DNA of 54,737 bases from Planctomycetaceae bacterium (GTDB lineage: Bacteria; Planctomycetota; Planctomycetia; Pirellulales; PNKZ01), in NCBI GenBank assembly GCA_016793115.1, contig JAEUIN010000239.1, forward strand, positions 1-54,737. Reading direction: 5' to 3'. Shown piece by piece: positions 17,008-26,617 of the stretch (position 1 is the first letter of the stretch; each line of letters begins with the position of its first letter). The notes below the pieces were generated by a model that ran no database searches, was not told the origin of the DNA, and saw only the letters and a list, made by a program, of their open reading frames with translations. The position numbers were made by a program, and so were the translations under genes.

Positions 17008-17661
17008 ATGGCCAAGCTCGATCCCATTCAGCGCATGCTCACTTCCGGAGTCGTCGGCATCATTCGTGCTCCCGACGGCAGCCAACTCGTCGAAGTCGCC
17101 CAAGCCCTGGCCGCAGGCGGAGTCGACTGCCTGGAGGTGACGTTCACGGTGCCCAAAGCGCACAAGGTGCTCGAACAAGTGGCCGACGCCCTCGGCGACA
17201 AAGTGCTCCTCGGCGCGGGCACCGTGCTCGACACGGAAACCTGCCGCACGGCGATTCTGGCGGGCGCAGAGTTCATCGTCGCGCCCAATACGAACGTCGG
17301 CGTGATCGAGATGTGCAAGCGTTATTCGAAGATCGTTTGCCCGGGAGCGCTGACGCCGACGGAAGTCGTCGCCGCATGGCAAGCCGGCGCCGACTTCGTG
17401 AAGGTGTTTCCTTGCGACGTACTCGGTCCGGCCCACTTGAAAGCGCTGCGCGGGCCGCTGCCGCAAGTGAAGATGATCCCCACCGGCGGAGTGACGCTGG
17501 AGACTGCCGCCGACTTCATTAAGGCCGGTGCCTGCGCGCTGGGCATCGGCTCGTCGCTCGTCGAGCCGAAGGCGGTGGCGACGCGCGACTTCGCACGCAT
17601 CGAATCGCTCGCGCGACAATACGTGCAGATCGTCAAAGAGACACGGGCCTCCTTGAACTAG
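17008..17661 (+). CDS. eda: KDPG/KHG aldolase family protein (Eda-like)
   Basis: The 217-residue product is a class I aldolase of the 2-keto-3-deoxy-6-phosphogluconate / 2-keto-4-hydroxyglutarate family. E43 (LEVTFT) and K132 (DFVKVFPCD) match the general acid/base and Schiff-base lysine, and the phosphate-binding segments GAGTV, SPN-like APNTN, PGALTPTE and PTGGV are present in order. It would release pyruvate from KDPG in the Entner-Doudoroff route or handle a related keto-sugar acid. Neither edd nor zwf is nearby, and the neighbour is trpD, so the physiological substrate is uncertain. Confidence 0.88.
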   Translation: MAKLDPIQRMLTSGVVGIIRAPDGSQLVEVAQALAAGGVDCLEVTFTVPKAHKVLEQVADALGDKVLLGAGTVLDTETCRTAILAGAEFIVAPNTNVGVIEMCKRYSKIVCPGALTPTEVVAAWQAGADFVKVFPCDVLGPAHLKALRGPLPQVKMIPTGGVTLETAADFIKAGACALGIGSSLVEPKAVATRDFARIESLARQYVQIVKETRASLN

Positions 17662-17666
17662 CCGCG

Positions 17667-17860
17667 CCTCTCTTCTCGTTCAGAGAGGGGAATGCGGAGA
17701 TTCGGACGAGATATTGGCGATGGAGCGCCAATGGTTCATAACGTCGACGACTGGAATCAGTCGGCGATTGAATCACCTCTCCGCTGATCTCCAACATCCC
17801 CTCCGCATCCCTGCGACACCGCCTCCCGGTTCAGACAGCCATCACCGCCGGCGGCGTTAA
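17667..17860. repeat. Structured intergenic palindromic element, copy A
   Basis: Downstream of the aldolase gene several stem-loops follow one another. CCTCTCT (17667-17673) pairs with AGAGAGG (17682-17688). Next come ATTGGCG/CGCCAAT with a six-base loop and CGACTG/CAGTCG with a four-base loop. The purine-rich left edge (AGAGAGGGGAATGCGGAGA) is loosely complementary to the pyrimidine-rich right edge near 17776-17812. A similar purine/pyrimidine layout occurs at 46628-46790. It could be a dispersed repeat or a terminator cluster; no T tract follows the stems. Confidence 0.4.
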
Positions 17861-17940
17861 AGTTTGCCGAAGTTACCGGCGTTGTCCCACGCTTTCGACC
17901 CGTTCAAGCGGCAGCGTCTCAGGGTCCGATACCCTGAGAT

Positions 17941-19944
17941 ATGCGATCTTCCCGTCATCGCCGATTCAGGCTCCTACTCTGCGCGTTCGGATTCGTGCTC
18001 ACCGCTTTGCCGGCGACCGCGAGCGCCGAGGAATCGCCGCTATTCCCGACGCGGGAAAGCGCCTTCGAGATTCCGTTTCAGATCGCCGCGCCCACGCCGG
18101 GGCAGGAACCGGTCGAAGTACAACTGCACGTGAGCGAGAACCGCGGAGGAAGTTGGTCGCAATACGCCAAAGTCGCGCCAACCGAAGGCCGCTTCGCATT
18201 TCGCGCCTCGCACGACGGGGAATATTGGTTTCTCGTGCGCACGCTCAGCCGCTCCGGCAAACTGCTCCCCGACGAGTCCTTCGCCCCTGAGTTGCGCGTG
18301 ATGATCGACACGCTGCCGCCTGCGGTGAAGCTGCAGATTGAAAGCCCGCAACCGGATAAGATTCGGTGCACCTACTCGGTCGCCGATTCGCTGCTCAAGG
18401 TCGAAACGCTCGAGATCGTCTGCCGCGGCGTCGACGCGTCGAACGTCGTCAAGCCGACGTCGATCGTACCCGTCGCGACGTCGCGCCCCGCCGCGGAAGC
18501 GGCCGGCACGGCGCTGTTCGACGTCGCTCCGTCGCTGCGCGGCCCGCTGTTCGTGCGCGTGAGCGTCGCCGACGGCGCCGGCAACGTCGCCGTGGAAGAA
18601 CGCCAAGTCGAGGCGGCGAATCTCGCCGGTCTGAATCCCAACGCCTTGCCGTCGACGGCGAGCCCGCAGCCGCTGGCCGCTGCGAGCGGCGGCACGGCGA
18701 CGCCTTCGACCGGCGGTGCGCCTCCGAGCGGGCCGAATCAATTCTCCTCGAGCCCGTGGCGGCAATCGCTCTTGCCCGCGCAGCGCAACCCGCTCATTCC
18801 GAGCGAAACAATCGGTCCGCCGCCGACCGCCGACGGCGCACATAGTTCGCCGCCTTCGCTGGCCCGCAGCTTTCCCGGCAGCGAGAACATTCCCAAACCC
18901 GAGGTGCTGCCGTCGGCCGGCCCCGCCGCTGGGGCGGTGGTCGAGAACGTTCCGCCAGGGCAAGCCGCAGGGCAGTTCGCCCCGGCTTCGAAGCCGCAAA
19001 CGCTCGGGCCTTATATGGCTGGGCGACCCGACTCCGGCCCAGTCGAATCGATCGGGCCCGGCGAAGTCGAATCGCTTCCCGTGCCGACTGCTGCGCCGAC
19101 GACCATTCCTAGCTCCGCGCCGAGCGGCGCCGTCGCGGCCGAGTCGGGCCCGGCGTTCGGCAGCGCCGACGGCGGCGTGCCGCCGGCCGTGAATCGTTCG
19201 CAAGCGGCGGAGCGCCCGTTGCAAGCTCCGAAGTCGCTCGCGGCCCCGGAAGGCGACGACGCCGGTCCGGCCGGCGTACGGCCGCGGCTCGTGAACTCGA
19301 AGCGTTTTGAACTCGACTACGATATCGAATCGGTCGGCACGGCCGGAGTCGCTCGCGTGGAACTGTTCGGCACGCGCGACGGCGGCAAGACGTGGAACTC
19401 GCTAGGCGACGATCCGGACTCGACCAGCCCGTTCGTCGTCAATGTCGACGGCGAAGGAACTTATGGTTTCCGCATGGTCATCGAATCGACCAACGGCTTG
19501 AAGAGCCCGACGCCCGAGCCGGGCGACTTGCCGGAGGTGTGGGTCGGCGTCGACGTGACGAAGCCGACGGCGGCGGTGGTGTCGGCGAAGCCGGGGTTCG
19601 GCGAACATGCCGGCGAACTTGAGATTCGCTGGGAAGCGGCCGACGCGAACCTGACGACGCGTCCGATCGCTTTAGCCTACGCGACAGAGGCGAGCGGGCC
19701 ATGGACGATCATTGCGTCCGGCCTGCCCAACCAAGGTCATTACACGTGGCGACTCGACAGCCGGACGCCGGGAAAGCTGTATCTCAAAGTCGAAGCGCGC
19801 GACGAAGCCGGAAACGTCGGAACGTTTATCACGCCTGAACCGGTGGCCATCGAGCGCGTGCGTCCGCAGGGTAGAATTCGCGGCGTGCGTCCGATCGGGG
19901 AATCGGCTAGTCTGCGCATGCCTGCGGCATTGCCGCGCCGCTAG
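17941..19944 (+). CDS. Large secreted protein with Ig-like/sialidase-type repeats and a Pro/Ala/Gly-rich linker
   Basis: A 667-residue protein not assigned to a characterised family. Residues 1-29 form a signal peptide with a basic start (RSSRHRRFR) and an ALPATASA cleavage region. About 30-215 and 410-645 look like beta-sandwich modules: each has SENRGGSWSQYA or TRDGGKTWNSLG, a pattern seen in sialidase/BNR-like repeats, and the second half ends with LYLKVEARDEAGNVG, typical of Ig-like folds. Residues about 215-410 are low-complexity, rich in Pro, Ala, Gly and Ser. No catalytic site is recognisable. It is probably a periplasmic or surface structural or binding protein. Confidence 0.75.
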   Translation: MRSSRHRRFRLLLCAFGFVLTALPATASAEESPLFPTRESAFEIPFQIAAPTPGQEPVEVQLHVSENRGGSWSQYAKVAPTEGRFAFRASHDGEYWFLVRTLSRSGKLLPDESFAPELRVMIDTLPPAVKLQIESPQPDKIRCTYSVADSLLKVETLEIVCRGVDASNVVKPTSIVPVATSRPAAEAAGTALFDVAPSLRGPLFVRVSVADGAGNVAVEERQVEAANLAGLNPNALPSTASPQPLAAASGGTATPSTGGAPPSGPNQFSSSPWRQSLLPAQRNPLIPSETIGPPPTADGAHSSPPSLARSFPGSENIPKPEVLPSAGPAAGAVVENVPPGQAAGQFAPASKPQTLGPYMAGRPDSGPVESIGPGEVESLPVPTAAPTTIPSSAPSGAVAAESGPAFGSADGGVPPAVNRSQAAERPLQAPKSLAAPEGDDAGPAGVRPRLVNSKRFELDYDIESVGTAGVARVELFGTRDGGKTWNSLGDDPDSTSPFVVNVDGEGTYGFRMVIESTNGLKSPTPEPGDLPEVWVGVDVTKPTAAVVSAKPGFGEHAGELEIRWEAADANLTTRPIALAYATEASGPWTIIASGLPNQGHYTWRLDSRTPGKLYLKVEARDEAGNVGTFITPEPVAIERVRPQGRIRGVRPIGESASLRMPAALPRR

Positions 19945-19995
19945 GCTTGCGCCGCGTGAGCTTTGCGGCGGTCGGACTCAACCTACCGACCGCGA

Positions 19996-21939
19996 TTACT
20001 TCGCGGCCGGAGCCGGTATCTTTTCAAGCGAGAAGCCGACGCCGAAGAGTCCGTCGGGGGTTTCGACGATCACCGCACCCGTCGGGCTCAGATACTTTCG
20101 CACGTTCTCGAAGGGCGGAAGCTTAGACCCATCGATCTTGATGTCTTTCCCTTCGCTCTCCGCTTTGCGATCAACTCCTTCGACGATTTGGCCGAGCACC
20201 GTCTTCGCGCCCTTCAACTTGCCGGAACGGGCCAGTTCGTAGTCGAGTTCGAGCATTTCGTCGAGCCTGTTGAAACCGATGGCCTGCACCTTCGGAGTCG
20301 GCCCCATCTTCACGATGAACGATCCGAGCTTATCGGCGACGGCCACATAGTCGGGCGCGGCGGCGAGGCCCGGGCCGGTCGGCTTGGCAAGCACCTTTTT
20401 CAATGCTTCCTCGTCGGAACCGATGAAGAGATGCCCTCCATGGACGATCACGATGACGCTGGCGACGACGCGCATGCCGTCGACGACGCCGTCCTGATTG
20501 GCTTGCTCCGGCGGAACTTCCTCCGTAGCTTCGATCCGCCAGCCGTCGATCTCGCCTTCAGGTCCGACGACTTTGACCTTGGTCACGGTCGGGTCGTTGT
20601 CGAACATTTTCCGAATCGATTCGGCGAGCTTGGCGTCGGCGCCGGGTTGAATCTCGACTGCGATTACTTGCTTCCCGCTATTGGCGTCGATGGGGCGAGT
20701 CTTATCGACGATGAACGACACGCGCTGACCCAACAAAGCGAACAGGTCCTTGCGCAAGTCAATCTTCGGGCCGTCTTCATCGGTGCGAATGCTTTCAACG
20801 ACTTCTTGCCAGATCCCCTCGTCTTCCAGGAAACCGTCGAACAGCGGGCCGAAATTGTCGAAAGCTTTGAGCACGTCGTGGTAGAGCGTCGCGTAGCTGG
20901 TCACGTCGGCCGCGACCCACGGTTGCGGCATAAAGTTGGGCCCGGTGAGAAACGTGAGCATTTGCATCGACTTCTCATGCGGTTTGGGCGCGATGACCGC
21001 GGCTCGCACCAAAGCGCCGTAATCGCCGACATGCACGACAGCTTGCCCGCCGATCGCTTTGATGGCGTCGAACCCGGCATTCTTGAAGACTTCGAGCGGA
21101 TCGGGCTTTACGACCTTCGGCGGGTATTCGTATGCACGCAGCGCCGCGGCCAAGCCGAGCGGATCGACGAATACGGCAAGGTGCGCGGTCGGTTCGCCGG
21201 CGGCCGTATCGGGCTTGGTGCCGTCGATCACCTTTTGGAAGGTGGCGAGTTTCGCAAGTGTGTCCGGCGGCGAACCGCCCGCCAGCGCGCCGGACACAAT
21301 TTCGGTAACGGCCGGATTGTCGCTGACGATCCAAACCACTCCGTCCGCCGTTTTGTGCGCGGCTTCGACCATGATGAGCGGCCGGCCGCCTTCCTTGATC
21401 GGAGGAATGTCGTACTTCGTCCCCTGCGCGCCCGCTTGCGAAGCGTAGGGACTGGGTGTCGCGTTCTTTTGGGCCAGCGCCGTCGTGATTTTGCCGCGAA
21501 CCGAAGCGAGTTCTTTATCTTTGCCCGTCACGTCGACCGTGACGACCGTGCCGGTTTGGCCTTCGCCGAGATCGACGACCGCGACGGCGAGTTCCCCTTC
21601 GCTCAAACCGCGGAAGTCGCGAATGCTGATGCCCAACGATTGGTTCGACTCTTGAATGCGAGCGTCGATCTGAGCTTCGACATCGTCGATAAACGGCTTC
21701 AACGATTCGTCTTTGAAGATCCCGCCGAACTTAGTTTGCTTCGCGGCGTCTTCAAAGGATTTGATGTTGCGGATCGCGACGAACAACCGCGTCGTCGCCG
21801 GCAACAGGCTTTCGGCGACCGGCGAGGCGGCCGACGCTTCGCGGGCCGGCAATGCCGCGCCGCCGGCGATCAAACCTGCTACGAGTAGACACCGAACCGA
21901 CCACGTCATCGCCGACGGCAAAAGTCTGGGCACGATCAT
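19996..21939 (-). CDS. Secreted protein of unknown function (about 647 residues)
   Basis: The product starts with a long signal peptide (TWSVRCLLVAGLIAGGAALPAREASA), so it is exported. The mature part alternates alpha and beta segments with recurring phrases such as ESLLPATTRLFVAIRNI, GELAVAVVDL and GGHLFIGSDEEALKKVL. These resemble large planctomycete and myxobacterial proteins of DUF3352 type, but I cannot confirm the family. No cysteine pair or catalytic motif stands out. I chose the ATG at 21939; a TTG at 21948 is possible. It is convergent with the preceding secreted protein and divergent from the HD phosphohydrolase, with a symmetric TGAT-N4-ATCA site 52 bp upstream. Confidence 0.72.
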   Translation of the reverse strand: MIVPRLLPSAMTWSVRCLLVAGLIAGGAALPAREASAASPVAESLLPATTRLFVAIRNIKSFEDAAKQTKFGGIFKDESLKPFIDDVEAQIDARIQESNQSLGISIRDFRGLSEGELAVAVVDLGEGQTGTVVTVDVTGKDKELASVRGKITTALAQKNATPSPYASQAGAQGTKYDIPPIKEGGRPLIMVEAAHKTADGVVWIVSDNPAVTEIVSGALAGGSPPDTLAKLATFQKVIDGTKPDTAAGEPTAHLAVFVDPLGLAAALRAYEYPPKVVKPDPLEVFKNAGFDAIKAIGGQAVVHVGDYGALVRAAVIAPKPHEKSMQMLTFLTGPNFMPQPWVAADVTSYATLYHDVLKAFDNFGPLFDGFLEDEGIWQEVVESIRTDEDGPKIDLRKDLFALLGQRVSFIVDKTRPIDANSGKQVIAVEIQPGADAKLAESIRKMFDNDPTVTKVKVVGPEGEIDGWRIEATEEVPPEQANQDGVVDGMRVVASVIVIVHGGHLFIGSDEEALKKVLAKPTGPGLAAAPDYVAVADKLGSFIVKMGPTPKVQAIGFNRLDEMLELDYELARSGKLKGAKTVLGQIVEGVDRKAESEGKDIKIDGSKLPPFENVRKYLSPTGAVIVETPDGLFGVGFSLEKIPAPAAK

Positions 21940-22263
21940 TCTCCCCAATCGTGTTTCGCTTGGCCCCCGCGCTGAGAAGCGGCGGCGGCCTGATGTACAT
22001 CACCGCTGGTCACATCGTCCTGGCGTGCGATCAGCACTTCTTATGCCGACCCGGCGAATCGCCGCATGCGAGGACGCCCGAAGTTTAGCCGCGCGATCGT
22101 GAAATCACCAGGGCGGCGCTTGCAGCAACCGCGACGGAGCCTCCTGACCGGGCGCAATTGGAGCCCCAATGCAACGCACTTTGCCCAATCCGTAAAGCCG
22201 GGTTATCGTACAGGCCTAGTTCTGGTCCGCCGCCGCCCGATAGAAAGCTTGGCCGCCCCGCGC
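21940..22263. other. Divergent intergenic region between the secreted protein and the HD gene
   Basis: No gene is supported here. The frame of the HD protein stays open through part of it, but the encoded residues are Arg/Pro-rich and unlike the family. The one notable element is the palindrome at 21991-22002. Confidence 0.5.
21991..22002. promoter_or_regulatory. 12-bp palindrome resembling an FNR/CRP-family site
   Basis: TGATGTACATCA is perfectly symmetric. The half-site TGAT and the four-base centre match the spacing of the FNR consensus TTGAT-N4-ATCAA, at eight of ten specified positions. It lies 52 bp before the secreted-protein start on the minus strand and 262 bp before the HD gene. 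Binding is inferred from pattern only. Confidence 0.3.
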
Positions 22264-23664
22264 ATGCGACTTTTCCGCAACGAAGCTCTGACCCACGACC
22301 CGCTCCACGGTTACATACCGTTCACGTCGGCCTTCGATTCGCCCGGCGACGAGGTGATGGAACGCGATCTAATCGACCACCCCTGGGTGCAACGACTTCG
22401 CCAGATTCACCAATTGCAAACCGCTTGGTGGGTCTTTCCTTCGGCCGAACACACTCGTTTTCAGCATGTGCTCGGGGCTATGCATTTGGCGAGCCGGGCC
22501 GTGGAAAAGCTTTACTCAAGCCTCGCCGAGGCTTGCCCCGACGTGCCGAGCCGCGGTTATGTCGAAACGCTTGCGCGCATGGCGGCCCTGTTGCACGACG
22601 TCGGCCATGGGCCGTTCGGCCATTTTCTCGACGAGCACCTGCTCGTCGACTATGGACTGACGCACGAAACGCTCGGGGCGGCCATCATTCGCCGGGAATT
22701 GGCTCCGCTATTAGTGCGGCTCCGCGGCAACCCCAACACCCGGCTCGACGACGATGAGCGACTTGATCCGGAACAGATTTGCTACCTGATCCAACGCCCC
22801 AAAGACGCCGACGAGTCCGGCGGCCCCCGCTGGCTCCGCTTCCTCCGCTCGCTCTTCTGCGGGCTCTACACCGTCGACAACATGGACTTTGTGTTGCGCG
22901 ACGCTTATATGTCGGGGTTCAACACGCGGGCGTTCGATCTCGACCGGCTATTGCATTACAGCTTCTTTTCCGACCGCGGCCTGACGATTCACGCCCGCGG
23001 CATGCCGGCCCTAGTGCGGTTCATCGGCGTGCGGGCCGAGTTGTTTCGCTCACTCTACTTTCATCGCACGGTGCGGGCGATCGACCTGTCGCTGGAAGAC
23101 CTGTTTCGCGAGAGCAAGCGTTATCTCTTTCCGGTAAGTCCGCTGGCCGACTTGCCGCGCTATCAGCGCTTCACCGAATGGTCGCTGTTGATCGACGTGG
23201 CCCGCTGGCCCGAGAGCGACGATCCGGTGCAACGCGATCTCGGACTGAAATGGGGAGAGTTGTTGTCGCGGCGGCGGCGTTGGCAGATGGCGGCCGAGCG
23301 CACGGTGTTCTACAGCCCGAGCTACGGCGAACGAGGCAGCATTTTCAGCCACGCCAAGTTCTTCGAGCAGGCGCTGCGGGAACTGTTGCCGCGCGAATTG
23401 AAAGAGATTCCGCTCCGCGTCGACTTGGCGCGCCACATGCATCGGCCCGGAACGCGCGGGCCTGCCGCAGGTCAGAACTTCCTTTACGACTCGGCCCGCG
23501 AGCAGATCCGCGATCTCGGCGATCACGAACTCTACCGCAACTTGCCGATGAGCTATCGGCTGTGCCGCGTGTATGCGGAGACGAACGAGTACGACGCGGT
23601 GCTCGCCGGGGCGCTCGACACGCTCGTCGGACCGAACGAAGTGGACGACCGAACGAACATGTAG
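22264..23664 (+). CDS. HD-domain phosphohydrolase (dNTPase/SAMHD1-like)
   Basis: The 466-residue cytoplasmic protein has the HD-superfamily metal site: H68 in TRFQHVLG, the H111-D112 doublet in [12 protein letters not shown] and D205 in TVDNMD. The order and spacing, and the opening phrase DPLHGYIPF, are those of the dGTPase/SAMHD1-like deoxynucleotide triphosphohydrolases, which trim dNTP pools. The region after 230 is helical and Arg-rich. The ATG at 22264 is taken because the family's N-terminus begins there; the open frame continues 66 codons upstream. Substrate specificity is not certain, since some relatives act on other phosphoesters. Confidence 0.85.
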   Translation: MRLFRNEALTHDPLHGYIPFTSAFDSPGDEVMERDLIDHPWVQRLRQIHQLQTAWWVFPSAEHTRFQHVLGAMHLASRAVEKLYSSLAEACPDVPSRGYVETLARMAALLHDVGHGPFGHFLDEHLLVDYGLTHETLGAAIIRRELAPLLVRLRGNPNTRLDDDERLDPEQICYLIQRPKDADESGGPRWLRFLRSLFCGLYTVDNMDFVLRDAYMSGFNTRAFDLDRLLHYSFFSDRGLTIHARGMPALVRFIGVRAELFRSLYFHRTVRAIDLSLEDLFRESKRYLFPVSPLADLPRYQRFTEWSLLIDVARWPESDDPVQRDLGLKWGELLSRRRRWQMAAERTVFYSPSYGERGSIFSHAKFFEQALRELLPRELKEIPLRVDLARHMHRPGTRGPAAGQNFLYDSAREQIRDLGDHELYRNLPMSYRLCRVYAETNEYDAVLAGALDTLVGPNEVDDRTNM

Positions 23665-23701
23665 CCTGCCGAGAGACGAACCTCGCGCCGAGCCGACGAC
23701 G

Positions 23702-23968
23702 ATGCCGAAATACCGATCGCAAAACGACTGGGACGACGAAGACGACTTCGACGACGGGTATGACGACGACTACGGCGACGACGACGCCGAGGTCGACACG
23801 AAAGTCTGCCCGTATTGCCGCGCCGAGATCTATGAAGAGGCCGAGGAATGCCCGGAATGCGGCAACTACCTCACCGGCCGCGAGGGCGCGGCTGGCGGCA
23901 AGCCGATGTGGATCGTCGTGACGGTGATCGTGCTCGCCGGCGTACTTCTGATATACGCCATTCGCTGA
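23702..23968 (+). CDS. Small acidic zinc-ribbon membrane protein
   Basis: An 88-residue protein in three pieces. Residues 8-31 are extremely acidic ([20 protein letters not shown]). A zinc ribbon follows with two CxxC pairs, CPYC at about 36-39 and CPEC at about 50-53. A single C-terminal transmembrane helix ([19 protein letters not shown]) ends the chain, so it is tail-anchored with the ribbon in the cytoplasm. It begins 37 bp after the HD phosphohydrolase and is probably cotranscribed with it. No function is known. The open frame extends upstream to 23573 but there overlaps the HD gene. Confidence 0.8.
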   Translation: MPKYRSQNDWDDEDDFDDGYDDDYGDDDAEVDTKVCPYCRAEIYEEAEECPECGNYLTGREGAAGGKPMWIVVTVIVLAGVLLIYAIR

Positions 23969-23984
23969 GCCGAACGCGAACGGC

Positions 23985-24956
23985 TTAGGGCTCAATCACT
24001 TCGATCGTCACATGCACGAGCGGCTTGAGCGGGGCCAGCATCGTGCGGTAGTCGGCGGCCGTGCGCGGAACGCGGCTCACGACCGCCAGCGCGCCGTAGA
24101 ATTGATTTTTGCCGACTCGCCACACGTGCAAATCCGTGACCCGCGTTTCGCCGTCCGCCTCGAGCGTGCGGCGAATATCGTCGACCAACGGGTGATCCAT
24201 TTCCCGGTCGAGCAGAGCCCGCCCGGCCTCGCGAATCAGCCGTACCGACCATAAACCGATCACGACGCCGCCGAGAATCCCCATCAGCGGATCGAGGCGG
24301 ATCCAGCCAAGATACTTCCCGCCGACCAGCGCGCCGATCGCCGTCACGGATGTGAGCGCGTCGGCCACGACGTGCAGATACGCGGCCCGCAGGTTCATGT
24401 CGTGCTTGTGGGCGGGGTCGTCGTCGCGCGAATGCGCACAAGTGCCGTGGTCGTGCCCGCGGCCATGCGAGTGCGCGTGCGGCACGCCGCTGCGCGTCAG
24501 CAGGTAGGCCGAAGTCAGATTCACGACGAGGCCGATGCACGTAACGACGAGCGCTTCGTCGTAACGCACCGCGGCGGGGTGCAGCAGTCGCTCGCCCGAT
24601 TCGACGACCATTTCGAGCGCAACGATTCCCAAGAGCAGCGCGCTGGAGAACCCGCCGAGCACCTCGATCTTGAACGTACCGAAGGCGAAACGCTCGTCGT
24701 CGGCGTAGCGGCGGGCCAGCCAATAGGCCGAGGCCGCGATGACGAGCGCCGCGACGTCGGTCCCCATGTGCCAGCCGTCGGCCAAGAGCGCCATCGAATC
24801 GAACATTCGCCCCGCGGTGATTTCGACGACCATCATCACCGACGATAAGGCGACGACGCTCCACGTATTGCGCTCCGCGCGCCGGTCGACCGTGTGCGTG
24901 GGGTGTGCGATCTGATAGGGGGTGATGTCGTCGATCGGCAAAACGCGCGGTCTCAC
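23985..24956 (-). CDS. Cation diffusion facilitator metal exporter (DmeF/CzcD-like)
   Basis: This inner-membrane protein of about 323 residues exports divalent metal ions against protons. Six transmembrane segments are visible. The metal-site motifs are DGWHMGTD in TM2 and [10 protein letters not shown] in TM5. The cytoplasmic loop between TM4 and TM5 is His-rich ([17 protein letters not shown]). The opening IDDITPYQ and the His-rich loop are most like DmeF (Ni/Co). A C-terminal cytoplasmic domain follows, ending HVTIEVIEP. The GTG at 24956 is used; a TTG at 24980 is also possible, and no ATG lies near. It converges on the zinc-ribbon gene. Confidence 0.87.
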   Translation of the reverse strand: MRPRVLPIDDITPYQIAHPTHTVDRRAERNTWSVVALSSVMMVVEITAGRMFDSMALLADGWHMGTDVAALVIAASAYWLARRYADDERFAFGTFKIEVLGGFSSALLLGIVALEMVVESGERLLHPAAVRYDEALVVTCIGLVVNLTSAYLLTRSGVPHAHSHGRGHDHGTCAHSRDDDPAHKHDMNLRAAYLHVVADALTSVTAIGALVGGKYLGWIRLDPLMGILGGVVIGLWSVRLIREAGRALLDREMDHPLVDDIRRTLEADGETRVTDLHVWRVGKNQFYGALAVVSRVPRTAADYRTMLAPLKPLVHVTIEVIEP

Positions 24957-25114
24957 AAGAGGCGGTAGTCGGCGGCGCAAACTCCGCGCGCCAGCATATC
25001 GCGGGCCGCCACGCCGGACAACGCACGCTCAAAGCCTTATCGAACCTCTCACCAAACGCTAAACTAACCGATCCGTCCCGACGCCCCCTCGAACTACTTA
25101 GCGAAGCGCCTTCG

Positions 25115-26539
25115 ATGACCGAACTCTACGACAATCCGCTGATTGCCCGCTACGCCTCCGATGCCATGAGCAAGCTTTGGAGTCCGCAACGGAAATTCAG
25201 TACCTGGCGCAAACTCTGGGTGGCGCTCGCCGAAGCCGAGGCCGAACTCGGCTTGCCGATCACCGCGGCTCAAATCGCCGAACTCAAGGCGCATACGGAC
25301 GACATCGACTTCGCCGCCGCGAATAAGCACGAGCGCAAACTGCGGCACGACGTGATGGCCCATGTGCACGCCTACGGCGACGTTTGCCCCGACGCGCGGG
25401 CCATCATTCACCTCGGGGCGACGAGTTGCTACGTCACCGACAACACCGACCTTCTGTTGATTCGCGAAGCGCTGACGCTCGTGCGCAACAGGCTCGCCGC
25501 CGTGATCGACCGGTTGGGCGTGTTCGCCGCCGAGACGCGCGACTTGGCCTGCCTCGGCTTCACCCACTTCCAGCCCGCTCAACCGACGACGCTCGGCAAG
25601 CGGGCCTGCTTGTGGATCTTCGACCTCGTGGAAGACCTACAGGAAGTGGAATTCCGCCTCGCCGGTTTGAAGGCCCGCGGCGTCAAAGGAACGACCGGCA
25701 CACAGGCCAGCTTTCTCGAGCTGTTCCATGGCGACCACGCCAAGGTGCGCAAGCTCGACGAACTCGTCAGCCGCAAGATGGGCTTCGATGCGGCGTATCC
25801 CGTTACCGGGCAAACCTATTCGCGCAAGGTCGACTCGCAAGTGCTCGCTACGCTTTCCGGAGTTTCGCAAAGCGCGCACAAAGCGGCGACCGACCTACGA
25901 CTGCTGCAGCACTTGAAGGAGGTCGAAGAGCCGTTTGAAGCCGAGCAAATCGGCTCATCGGCCATGCCCTACAAGCGCAACCCGATGCGCGCCGAGCGCA
26001 TCTGCGGATTGGCGCGCTTCGTGATGAGCCTCGAGCAGAGCGCCGCTTCGACCTTGGCCACGCAATGGCTCGAGCGCACGCTCGACGATAGCGCGAATCG
26101 CCGGCTCACCTTGCCGCAAGGCTTCCTGGCGACCGACGCGTTGCTGATTCTCTATCAGAACGTGGCGAGCGGTTTCGTCGTCTACCCGCAAGTGATCGCC
26201 CGCCACTTGAAGGCCGAACTGCCGTTCATGGCGTCGGAAAACATCATGATGGCGGCGGTGGAGAAGGGGGGCGATCGCCAATCGCTCCACGAAAAGATTC
26301 GTCAACACAGCCAGGCCGCGGCGCTCGTCGTGAAGCAGCACGGCGGCGAAAACGACCTGCTCGATCGCTTGAAGAAAGACGAATCGTTCGCCGCAGTCGA
26401 CTTCTCCGAAGCGCTGAAGCCGGAGAAGTTCGTCGGCCGCGCGCCGCAACAAGTCGACGAGTTTCTCAAGGAGTTCGTCGACCCAATTCGCAAGCGCTAT
26501 GCCGATTCGCTCGGCGGCGACGCGCATGTGAAGGTGTAG
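25115..26539 (+). CDS. purB: Adenylosuccinate lyase
   Basis: PurB catalyses two purine steps: release of fumarate from SAICAR and from adenylosuccinate. The 474-residue product has the fumarase/aspartase superfamily signature [12 protein letters not shown] at 280-291, with the catalytic serine in its flexible loop. H151 lies in [11 protein letters not shown] and the THDxxD-like region is AYGDVCPDA. Length is typical. No other pur gene is adjacent. The gene is followed by a long inverted repeat that probably ends its transcript. Confidence 0.94.
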   Translation: MTELYDNPLIARYASDAMSKLWSPQRKFSTWRKLWVALAEAEAELGLPITAAQIAELKAHTDDIDFAAANKHERKLRHDVMAHVHAYGDVCPDARAIIHLGATSCYVTDNTDLLLIREALTLVRNRLAAVIDRLGVFAAETRDLACLGFTHFQPAQPTTLGKRACLWIFDLVEDLQEVEFRLAGLKARGVKGTTGTQASFLELFHGDHAKVRKLDELVSRKMGFDAAYPVTGQTYSRKVDSQVLATLSGVSQSAHKAATDLRLLQHLKEVEEPFEAEQIGSSAMPYKRNPMRAERICGLARFVMSLEQSAASTLATQWLERTLDDSANRRLTLPQGFLATDALLILYQNVASGFVVYPQVIARHLKAELPFMASENIMMAAVEKGGDRQSLHEKIRQHSQAAALVVKQHGGENDLLDRLKKDESFAAVDFSEALKPEKFVGRAPQQVDEFLKEFVDPIRKRYADSLGGDAHVKV

Positions 26540-26544
26540 GATGG

Positions 26545-26612
26545 GTCGAGCGCAGCGAGGCCCATGCCGCGCTCGACGTCGACCCGCCCGCGTGGGCCGC
26601 GCTGCGCTCGAC
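26545..26612. repeat. REP-like inverted repeat after purB
   Basis: The 20-base arm at 26545-26564 (GTCGAGCGCAGCGAGGCCCA) matches the reverse complement of 26593-26612 at 19 of 20 positions, with a 28-base loop. It sits between the convergent purB and Gfo/Idh genes. Sequences of this GTCGAGCGCAGCGAG type occur as dispersed repeats in other genomes. It may serve as a bidirectional transcript end. Confidence 0.7.
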
Positions 26613-26617
26613 GCGAC

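Noticed and set aside
19963..21888. 641-residue plus-strand frame opposite the secreted protein
   Set aside because: It is an antisense shadow. The minus-strand product has a signal peptide and ordered alpha/beta segments; the plus frame is Arg/Asp/His-rich with none.
22779..23921. 380-residue frame overlapping the HD gene
   Set aside because: It is a second frame of the same strand, Arg-rich and without motifs, over a gene with a clear HD metal site.
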